Of a DNA stretch of 5,193 nt, positions 1 to 5,193 are shown piece after piece; the first letter of the stretch is position 1; every line of letters starts with the position of its first letter. Source of the DNA: Alphaproteobacteria bacterium (lineage in GTDB: Bacteria; Pseudomonadota; Alphaproteobacteria; Sphingomonadales; SMXR01); assembly GCA_004356215.1 (NCBI GenBank), contig SMXR01000004.1, positions 1-5,193 on the forward strand, given 5' to 3'. A program made the translations under genes and the position numbers. The notes below the pieces were generated by a model, which did not search any database, had not been told where the DNA came from, and saw only the letters and a program-made list of their open reading frames with translations.

Positions 1-909
1 CAGCCCGGCGGTGATCATGAACGGCACCGTCATGATGTTGAATATGATCCCATAAGAGGCCAGCGCCATTTTTCCGATCCAGCCGGCAAAAACGGTAAGC
101 GCGGCAAAGGCGATCACCTCGGCACCAAGGCTGAAGCCCGCCGCCAGGCCCTTTTCGCGCTGGGCCTTCCATGACGCCCAGGCTTCACGCTTATATTGAA
201 ACAGCTTGTATTGTTTGAAGCTGGGCGAGGTGAAAATATAAAAAATCATAAAGCCACCCATCAGCAGCCTCAGGATAGTGGTCGCCCAGGCCGAACCGAC
301 CGCGCCCATTTCGGGAAACCCGAACTTGCCGAAGATCAAGGCGTAATTGAGGAAAACATTAAAGATATTGCCGGCCACCATAATCACCATTGCCGGTTTA
401 GGCCGGCCCAGACCCTCAAGGAAGAAAATGCCGTTGACGTAGGTCAGGTGGCCCAAAAACCCGAAAGCCAGAACCGTCATGACCTTGCCGCCTTCGTGCG
501 CCAGCTCTGGTGTAAGCCCGGCCAGGGTAAAGTAAAATTCTCCGGGCAGCAGTAAAATGGTGGCAATTGCCCCGATCCAGATCGAATAGGGCAGCGAGCG
601 CCGGAATATCCGCCCGCATTCGGCATAATCCTTGGCGCCGGCGGCGTGTGAGGTATGGATCAGGGTGCCCATCATAAACCCGATCGCCATAACCAGAACC
701 ACCATGATGAAGGTGCCGTTGCCAAGGTTGAGGTAGGCCAGCTCGTCGGTGGAATAAATCCCGACCATAATGGTATCGACAATGACCAGGACAATAATGC
801 CGAAGCGCGACAACATCACCGGCCAGGCAAGCCGGATAAGCTCATGACTGTGACGCTTAAGGCGGTCGATCAGCCAACCGGAATCGTGAATGGCTTCAGC
901 CTTTGACAT
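1..909 (-). CDS. MATE-family multidrug/cation antiporter (3' end outside window)
   Basis: Inner-membrane secondary transporter of the MATE (NorM/DinF-like) family, which exports cationic or aromatic compounds in exchange for Na+ or H+. The visible 303 residues are the N-terminal two thirds of a usual ~450. Hydrophobic segments lie near residues 27-50, 62-84, 107-130, 141-163, 172-196, 203-227 and 255-278, with an eighth starting near 282; this is the first six-helix lobe plus the start of the second. Family signs are VDTIMVG in helix 1, with Asp45 at the conserved acidic position, and MGAVGSAWAT at the start of helix 6. The E-V-x-x-F-A pattern at Glu264 in helix 7 matches the cation-binding Glu of NorM proteins. 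The ATG at 907-909 has AGGAA 5 nt upstream. It follows the aminopeptidase gene by 37 bp on the same strand with no visible terminator, so co-transcription is likely. The substrate cannot be told. The cut at base 1 is the window edge, not a truncation. Confidence 0.93.
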   Translation of the reverse strand, partial: MSKAEAIHDSGWLIDRLKRHSHELIRLAWPVMLSRFGIIVLVIVDTIMVGIYSTDELAYLNLGNGTFIMVVLVMAIGFMMGTLIHTSHAAGAKDYAECGRIFRRSLPYSIWIGAIATILLLPGEFYFTLAGLTPELAHEGGKVMTVLAFGFLGHLTYVNGIFFLEGLGRPKPAMVIMVAGNIFNVFLNYALIFGKFGFPEMGAVGSAWATTILRLLMGGFMIFYIFTSPSFKQYKLFQYKREAWASWKAQREKGLAAGFSLGAEVIAFAALTVFAGWIGKMALASYGIIFNIMTVPFMITAGL

Positions 910-946
910 TTTTATTCCTAATGCTTTTTCCAGCCGTGAAAATTGA

Positions 947-2731
947 TTAAAGCGGTGAGGTCGCCTCCTGAACCCAGTCTTTGGCATCGCCCTCCAGAAG
1001 CGGGCTCAATTTTTCCCAGACTTCGGCGTGGTAGTCATTGAACCAGGTTTTTTCACCCTCGGTCAGGAGGTCGAGCTTGATCATATTTTTGTCAATCGGG
1101 GCAAAGGTAATGGTCTCCAGCCCCATCATTTCCTGTTCGCCGCCAAGGTCTTCGGCACGGACAATCACCAGGTTTTCAATCCGGATGCCGTATTCGCCGG
1201 CCTTGTAATAGCCCGGTTCGTTGGAATAAATCATCCCGGGCACCAGCGCGATCGGGTTCGGGGCTTTGGAAATCCGCCCCGGTCCTTCATGAACCGCGAG
1301 AAAAACCCCAACACCGTGGCCGGTGCCGTGGTCATAATCCAGGCCGGCATCCCACAGCGGGCGGCGGGCAAAACTGTCGAGCTCAGTACCAACCGTTCCT
1401 TTGGGAAACTTGACCGTGGCCAGTGCGATATGCCCTTTAAGAACCCGGGTGAAGCGGTCTCGGGCTTCATCACCGGGATTGCCAACCGCAACGGTGCGGG
1501 TGATATCGGTGGTGCCATCAATATACTGGCCGCCGGAATCGATTAAAAACACCGAATTGAGCAGGATCGGCAGATTGGTCTCAGGGGTCAGTTTATAATG
1601 ACACAAAGCGCCGTTGGGTCCGGCGGCGGAAATGGTATCGAAACTAAGGTCGAGCAAATCACCATTTTCTTCACGAAATTCACGGATTTTTTTCTCGGCA
1701 GCCATTTCATCCAGCCCGCCCCCCGGGGCCTCTATGGAAAACCAATGAAGGAATTTGGCCACCGCTGCCCCGTCCCTGATATGCGCGGCGCGGGTGCCAT
1801 CCAACTCGACATCGTTTTTGGTTGCTTTGGGCAAGGCTACCGGGTCGAGACCTTTAACAATCTGGGCACCGCTCTCTGTCAGCGCATCAAAAATTGCAGA
1901 AGACGCGGTACCCGGATCCGCCAGAACGATTTTGCCGGATTTACCAAGGGCGCGAACCCCGTCCAGGAATTCGTGTTTCGGGGCGATGCCAATTTCATTT
2001 CCCAGGTGTTTTTTTAATTCAATACTTACCTTGCTATCATCGATATAAAGGGTTGCGTGGCCGTTGCCATCGATGATCGCAAAGGCCAATGAAACCGGGG
2101 TGTGGTTGACATCCTGACTTCTGAAATTAAACAGCCAGGCAATGCTGTCAAGCTGGGTGATGATAGCAGCCTCGGCATCTTTTTCCCGGATTGCCGCTGC
2201 GATCTGGGCGCGCTTTTCCTGGTGGCTTTTGCCAACGTACTTATCAGCCCGGGGAGTGACCGGTGTATTGGGCTCACCCGGTTGATCGTCCCAGGCGGCG
2301 TCGATTACATTGTCGGTGGCGACAAGTTCGGCGCCCTTGGTGGCCAGCGCTTTTTTGGCGGACGCGACCCAGCCAATGGTATGCAGGAAGGGATCGTAGC
2401 CAATTTTCTGGCCCTTTTTGGCTTGGGTTTTAAGCCATTTGATCGGTGGATTATCGATCAGGTGACAATATTCAAAAAGTGCCCCGTCAACCTGTTGGCG
2501 GACCTGGATGGTATAGCGGCCATCGACGAAAATGGCGGCTTTGTCGACCATCACAACCCCGGTGCCTGCGGACCCCTTGAAATTTGATATCCACGCCAGC
2601 CGTTGGGCATAATCGGCAACGTATTCGCTGGCATGTTCATCGGTAATGGGAATGACAAAACCATCGAGGCCCTGTTTTTTTAACGCCGCGCGCACCGCTT
2701 CAAGCCGGGCGGCAATGTTTTCGGTTGGCAT
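947..2731 (-). CDS. Xaa-Pro aminopeptidase (aminopeptidase P, M24B, long three-domain form)
   Basis: Cytosolic dimetal (usually Mn) peptidase that removes an N-terminal residue when proline is second, helping to finish degradation of proline-containing peptides. At 594 aa it matches the long XPNPEP1-like form, not the ~440-aa E. coli PepP. Two creatinase-like N-terminal domains span about 7-150 and 170-315, the pita-bread catalytic domain about 320-535, and an M24 C-terminal extension about 535-594. All expected active-site residues are present: metal ligands Asp398 (LIDSGG), Asp409 (DGTTDITR), His472 (HGTGHGVG), Glu505 (NEPGYY) and Glu519 (GIRIEN), plus His378 and His481 as the auxiliary histidines. 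Spacings of 11 (D-D), 20 (H378-D398), 9 (H472-H481) and 14 (E-E) match human XPNPEP1 as I recall it. There is no signal peptide. The ATG at 2729-2731 has AAGGA 7 nt upstream. It is first in a likely operon with the MATE gene and divergent from the oligopeptidase B unit. The gene appears intact. Confidence 0.96.
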   Translation of the reverse strand: MPTENIAARLEAVRAALKKQGLDGFVIPITDEHASEYVADYAQRLAWISNFKGSAGTGVVMVDKAAIFVDGRYTIQVRQQVDGALFEYCHLIDNPPIKWLKTQAKKGQKIGYDPFLHTIGWVASAKKALATKGAELVATDNVIDAAWDDQPGEPNTPVTPRADKYVGKSHQEKRAQIAAAIREKDAEAAIITQLDSIAWLFNFRSQDVNHTPVSLAFAIIDGNGHATLYIDDSKVSIELKKHLGNEIGIAPKHEFLDGVRALGKSGKIVLADPGTASSAIFDALTESGAQIVKGLDPVALPKATKNDVELDGTRAAHIRDGAAVAKFLHWFSIEAPGGGLDEMAAEKKIREFREENGDLLDLSFDTISAAGPNGALCHYKLTPETNLPILLNSVFLIDSGGQYIDGTTDITRTVAVGNPGDEARDRFTRVLKGHIALATVKFPKGTVGTELDSFARRPLWDAGLDYDHGTGHGVGVFLAVHEGPGRISKAPNPIALVPGMIYSNEPGYYKAGEYGIRIENLVIVRAEDLGGEQEMMGLETITFAPIDKNMIKLDLLTEGEKTWFNDYHAEVWEKLSPLLEGDAKDWVQEATSPL

Positions 2732-2820
2732 GTCTTTTTCCTTTTTGCTTTTTAAGCCGTAAAATGTGGTCTAGAATCTGATCTCCATCAAGGATAAGAG
2801 TCTTAAAACAAGGGGGGACT
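2732..2820. promoter_or_regulatory. Divergent intergenic region with candidate promoters
   Basis: This 89-bp gap separates the start codons of two divergent transcription units, so it should hold promoters for both. On the plus strand, TAGAAT (2772-2777) and TAAAAT (2760-2765) each match the -10 consensus at 5 of 6 bases, but neither has a good -35 at 16-18 bp. On the minus strand, TTGATG (2791 to 2786), a 17-bp spacer and CACATT (2768 to 2763) make a weak sigma-70-like pair that would give a leader of about 25 nt for the aminopeptidase. An 11-bp near-palindrome, TAAGAGTCTTA (2795-2805), lies between the plus-strand -10 candidates and the ribosome site. That a promoter region exists is secure from gene orientation; the individual boxes are guesses. 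Confidence 0.45.
2811..2817 (+). promoter_or_regulatory. Purine-rich ribosome binding site of the 42-aa ORF
   Basis: AGGGGGG lies 3 nt before the ATG at 2821. Depending on which bases pair with 16S rRNA the effective spacing is about 3-6 nt. It is the most G-rich ribosome site in the window and is the main evidence that the short ORF behind it is translated. It is much better placed than anything in front of the oligopeptidase B gene. Confidence 0.6.
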
Positions 2821-2949
2821 ATGAGCAAGAAAGATTCCGAGAAAACCCGGCCAAAAAAAATGGATCCCAGTTCCCTGAGCAGGCCTGGAATAATTGCTGT
2901 GGTGGGTTTGTTGCTGCTGTTTGCAATTTATATGATTTTTTTGAGTTAA
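2821..2949 (+). CDS. Small single-pass membrane protein, 42 aa, unknown function
   Basis: I do not recognise this protein. It has a hydrophilic, strongly basic N-terminal half (Lys3, Lys4, Lys8, Arg10, Lys12, Lys13, Arg21). One hydrophobic helix runs from about residue 23 to 41 (it contains GIIAVVGLLLLF), and only Ser42 follows. By the positive-inside rule the basic half should be cytoplasmic and the C-terminus periplasmic, a tail-anchor-like layout. Evidence for a real gene is the purine-rich ribosome site directly upstream, the clear amphiphilic design, and its position as first gene of the plus-strand unit, 25 bp before oligopeptidase B. It could be a small regulatory or adaptor membrane peptide, or a leader whose translation affects the downstream gene. 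No function can be assigned. The complementary strand also has short open frames here, but they lack comparable features. Confidence 0.68.
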   Translation: MSKKDSEKTRPKKMDPSSLSRPGIIAVVGLLLLFAIYMIFLS

Positions 2950-2974
2950 TTGAAAAGGTTGGCCTTGCAACACC

Positions 2975-5041
2975 ATGAAACCCCCAAAACCCCCCATTGC
3001 CCCGGTCAAAAGCAAAACCACCAGCCATCATGGCATCACCCTTGAAGACCCTTACGCCTGGCTTTACGACAAGAATTATCCGGATATCAAGGATGCCGGG
3101 GTTTTGGCCTACCTTAGGGCCGAGAACGCCTATACCGAAGCCGTTATGGCGCCTTACAAGGATTTTTCAGAAGCCCTGTTCCAGGAAATGAAAGGCAGGA
3201 TTGCTGAGGCCGATGAAGGAGTCCCGGCCCGGGATGGCCCCTATTTTTACAACTGGCGTTATGCTGAAGGGACCCAATACAAGGTCTGGTTCAGAACCCC
3301 CATCGAGGGTGGAGAGGAAGAGGTTATCCTTGATGAAAACGAGCGCGCCAAAGGCCATGAGTTTTACCGCGTTGGCGGCATGGCGGTCAGCCCCGATCAC
3401 AAGCGCCTGGCCTGGTCGGAGGATTTAAGCGGCGGTGAGCGCTATACCCTCAGGGTTAAAAACCTCGGGACCGGGGAAATCTTTTCCGAAAAAATTGAAG
3501 ACACCATCTCAAGCCTGGTTTGGGGTACGGCCAGCGATACCCTTTTCTATACCGTGGTTGACGAGAACTGGCGGCCCCATGAAATTCGCCGCCATATAAT
3601 TGGGGCACCGGTTACTGAGGACGCGGTTATTTATGCCGAAACGGACCCCGGGTTTTTCCTCGGCGTTTACAAAACCCACAGCCGGAAATTCATTGCCATC
3701 AATGCCGGAAACCAGGTGACCTCGGAAATTTATGTATTCCCGGCCACCGGGAATGGCGACGACCTGACCCTGGTATCGAAAAGGCGAGAAGGCCACCTAT
3801 ATGACCTCGATCACGGAGGTGGAAACTTTTACATTCGCAGCAACGATAAGCATGTAAATTTCCGCCTGGTGCGGGCCCCGGATACCACCCCCGGCCCTGA
3901 AAACTGGGAGGAAATTATCCCTGCTTCTAATCAGGATTACCTCCGCGGAATTACGGCCTTCAAGGATTTTCTGGCACTCCAGCAGCGCGTTAAGGGTGTC
4001 GATCAAATCCGGATTCGCAATTATGATGGGGAAGAACACTTTATCCGTTTTCCAGAGCAGGTATACGCCGCCAGCTTGGGGCAGACACCGGAATTTGACA
4101 CAAAAGAGGTTCGCATCAATTACGAATCGATGATCACCCCCCATACGGTGTTTGATTATGATGTAACCTCACGGGAATTGATTACCCGCAAGGTCCAGGA
4201 AATCCCCTCGGGCTATGACAAAAGCCAGTATCAAACCGTTCGCCTGATGGCTCCGGCGCGGGATGGGGTGATGGTTCCGGTCACCCTTGCCTATAAAAAA
4301 GGTGTTGAACGGAATGGCAAAAACCCGCTCCACCTTTATGCCTACGGCGCCTATGGTTTTGGCATGCCGCCGGGATTTACCAGCACTGCGCTGAGCCTGA
4401 TCGACCGCGGGTTTATATACGCCATTGCCCATGTCCGCGGCGGTGACGAGCTGGGTTACCAGTGGTATCTCGACGGCAAGCTGGAAAAGCGCCCCAATTC
4501 CTTCAATGATTTTGTCGATGTCGCCCGCTTCCTGGTGGCGGAAAAATATACCGCTGAAAAGTTGATTTCAATCGAAGGCCGCAGCGCTGGCGGTGAGCTG
4601 GTGGGGGCGGTTTTGAACCAGGCCCCGGAATTATGGCGTGCCGCCCTGGTTGGGGTGCCATTTGTCGATGTCCTGAATACTATGCTGAATGATCAACTTC
4701 CCCTGACCCCGCCGGAATGGCCGGAATGGGGCAACCCGATCACCGACAAGGCGGCGTTTGAGCTGATCCGATCTTACAGTCCCTATGACAATATCAAGGC
4801 CCAGGATTATCCGGCGCAGTACGTCTCTGGCGGCCTCAATGACCCGCGGGTGACCTATTGGGAGCCGGCCAAATGGACAGCTAAAATGCGCAGCCTCAAG
4901 ACCGATAACAACCTGGTTGTTCTGAAAATAAACATGGGCGCCGGGCACGCCGGCAAGTCGGGAAGGTTTACCCGGCTGGAAGAGCGCGCCGAGGAATACG
5001 CTTTCCTGCTCGCCCAATTCGGTTTGATAGAAGATAATTAA
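2975..5041 (+). CDS. ptrB: Oligopeptidase B (S9A prolyl oligopeptidase family)
   Basis: Cytosolic serine peptidase that cleaves short peptides, classically after Lys or Arg. At 688 aa it is nearly the length of E. coli PtrB. A seven-bladed beta-propeller covers about residues 70-410 and the alpha/beta-hydrolase domain about 415-688, preceded by an N-terminal stretch with the family motif LEDPYAWLYD (23-32). The catalytic triad is Ser537 (EGRSAGG), Asp623 (GGLNDPRV) and His658 (GAGHAGKSGR), with spacings almost identical to E. coli. HVRGGDELGYQWY, VPFVDVLNTML and YSPYDN are further family motifs. There is no signal peptide. The ATG at 2975 is the only workable start: an in-frame TGA lies at 2951-2953 and the next Met (58) would remove the conserved N-terminal motif. 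The nearest purine tract, AAAAGG at 2953-2958, is 16 nt away, so initiation may depend on the preceding ORF. Two oddities are the complete absence of cysteine and replacement of three of the four acidic specificity residues known from enterobacterial enzymes. Confidence 0.95.
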   Translation: MKPPKPPIAPVKSKTTSHHGITLEDPYAWLYDKNYPDIKDAGVLAYLRAENAYTEAVMAPYKDFSEALFQEMKGRIAEADEGVPARDGPYFYNWRYAEGTQYKVWFRTPIEGGEEEVILDENERAKGHEFYRVGGMAVSPDHKRLAWSEDLSGGERYTLRVKNLGTGEIFSEKIEDTISSLVWGTASDTLFYTVVDENWRPHEIRRHIIGAPVTEDAVIYAETDPGFFLGVYKTHSRKFIAINAGNQVTSEIYVFPATGNGDDLTLVSKRREGHLYDLDHGGGNFYIRSNDKHVNFRLVRAPDTTPGPENWEEIIPASNQDYLRGITAFKDFLALQQRVKGVDQIRIRNYDGEEHFIRFPEQVYAASLGQTPEFDTKEVRINYESMITPHTVFDYDVTSRELITRKVQEIPSGYDKSQYQTVRLMAPARDGVMVPVTLAYKKGVERNGKNPLHLYAYGAYGFGMPPGFTSTALSLIDRGFIYAIAHVRGGDELGYQWYLDGKLEKRPNSFNDFVDVARFLVAEKYTAEKLISIEGRSAGGELVGAVLNQAPELWRAALVGVPFVDVLNTMLNDQLPLTPPEWPEWGNPITDKAAFELIRSYSPYDNIKAQDYPAQYVSGGLNDPRVTYWEPAKWTAKMRSLKTDNNLVVLKINMGAGHAGKSGRFTRLEERAEEYAFLLAQFGLIEDN

Positions 5042-5104
5042 TCCTGTTTTTTTGAATCGCAGTATTCCTTCATAAACCCAAGAAAATCTCCTTCCCGGCT
5101 TGTC
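5042..5104. other. Convergent intergenic gap, no clear terminator
   Basis: These 63 bp lie between the stop codons of oligopeptidase B (plus) and the right-edge gene (minus). A run of seven T at 5047-5053 follows the oligopeptidase stop, but no GC-rich stem precedes it, so I do not call a rho-independent terminator. On the minus strand AAGGAG (5093 to 5088) lies 14 nt before an ATG (5073-5071) that opens only 11 codons. The surrounding frame is protein-like over 5038-5112, and its stop at 5038-5040 overlaps the oligopeptidase stop codon. Confidence 0.4.
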
Positions 5105-5193
5105 TTACAAAGCTACTTTTTCTACATTTTTGGCAGCCTCAGAAAGCATTTCTTGTTCTTCAGCCTGCCTGGCTTCTTCTTCAGCCTGCCTGG
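5105..5193 (-). CDS. C-terminal end of a coiled-coil protein (5' end outside window)
   Basis: Only the last 28 codons and the TAA stop (5105-5107) are visible. The peptide begins with two copies of a seven-residue unit, RQAEEEA and RQAEEQE, then ends MLSEAAKNVEKVAL. A 7-residue period rich in Glu, Ala, Gln and Arg indicates an alpha-helical coiled coil, and the same period shows in the DNA as a 21-bp tandem repeat. The minus-strand frame is favoured because the plus-strand frames give Trp/Leu/Pro- or Phe-rich peptides of no plausible type, while this one gives a soluble helix. The gene converges on oligopeptidase B. The family cannot be identified from so short a tail. A second minus-strand frame continues in a protein-like way past the stop, so the true C-terminus may differ if there is a frameshift. 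Confidence 0.6.
   Translation of the reverse strand, partial: RQAEEEARQAEEQEMLSEAAKNVEKVAL
5152..5193. repeat. 21-bp tandem repeat, two copies at window edge
   Basis: The units 5152-5172 and 5173-5193 are identical at 20 of 21 positions, differing only at base 4 of the unit (G at 5155, C at 5176). The 12-base core CAGCCTGCCTGG is identical in both. The period is seven codons, so each unit encodes exactly one coiled-coil heptad of the minus-strand gene. The array touches the window edge and may continue beyond it. Confidence 0.85.

Noticed and set aside
196..906. Plus-strand frames of 83-119 codons across the left region
   Set aside because: The minus strand reads without a stop from 909 to 1 as a clear MATE membrane protein; the plus frames give His/Gln/Asp-rich peptides typical of antisense to hydrophobic helices.
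1..909. MATE gene as a truncated pseudogene
   Set aside because: The frame is open through the first base of the window, so the missing C-terminus is explained by the window edge.
1028..2587. Plus-strand open frames of 139-172 codons lying antisense to the aminopeptidase gene
   Set aside because: They are shadows of the minus-strand gene, whose full-length match with all active-site residues is unambiguous; the antisense peptides show no domain or motif.
2803..3031. Two minus-strand frames of 70-72 codons over the small membrane ORF and the oligopeptidase start
   Set aside because: They overlap the conserved N-terminus of oligopeptidase B and the better-supported 42-aa ORF, and neither has a recognisable domain.
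5047..5053. Run of seven T just after the oligopeptidase B stop as a rho-independent terminator
   Set aside because: No stable GC-rich stem precedes it; the adjoining GATAATTAATC is only a weak, interrupted AT palindrome.
5071..5093. Separate 11-codon minus-strand ORF with AAGGAG upstream
   Set aside because: The 14-nt spacing is too long and the peptide too short to support as a gene on its own; it is better considered with the possible frameshifted tail.

Overview
This is an ordinary-looking bacterial chromosomal segment with moderate GC content and tightly packed genes. I infer an alphaproteobacterium, probably free-living. The support is the long three-domain (about 600 aa) aminopeptidase P and an oligopeptidase B carrying GRSAGG and PLTPPEWPEWGNP, which I recall as typical of alphaproteobacterial homologues. 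This placement is inference only; the window has no rRNA or marker gene.

Layout. Positions 1-909 (minus) hold the N-terminal two thirds of a MATE-family multidrug/cation antiporter that runs off the left edge. After a 37-bp gap, 947-2731 (minus) encodes a complete Xaa-Pro aminopeptidase (M24B). It lies upstream of the MATE gene, and the two probably share a transcript. An 89-bp divergent gap (2732-2820) follows. On the plus strand come a 42-residue single-pass membrane protein (2821-2949) and, 25 bp later, a complete S9A oligopeptidase B (2975-5041). A 63-bp convergent gap leads to the last 28 codons of a minus-strand gene ending in a Glu/Ala-rich coiled coil (5105-5193). Its terminal heptad is encoded by a near-perfect 21-bp tandem repeat.

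Function. Two cytosolic peptidases of complementary specificity are transcribed divergently from one short regulatory gap: a basic-residue oligopeptidase and an X-Pro aminopeptidase. Together they suggest turnover or scavenging of short peptides. The MATE pump is an operon passenger with no evident link to peptide metabolism. The 42-residue membrane protein is the least explained gene.

I found no RNA gene, mobile element, CRISPR array or phage signal, and no gene-free stretch over 300 bases. No dramatic new system is visible. The points worth a second look are replaced substrate-specificity residues and complete lack of cysteine in the oligopeptidase B, the small membrane protein, and a possible frameshifted tail on the right-edge gene.
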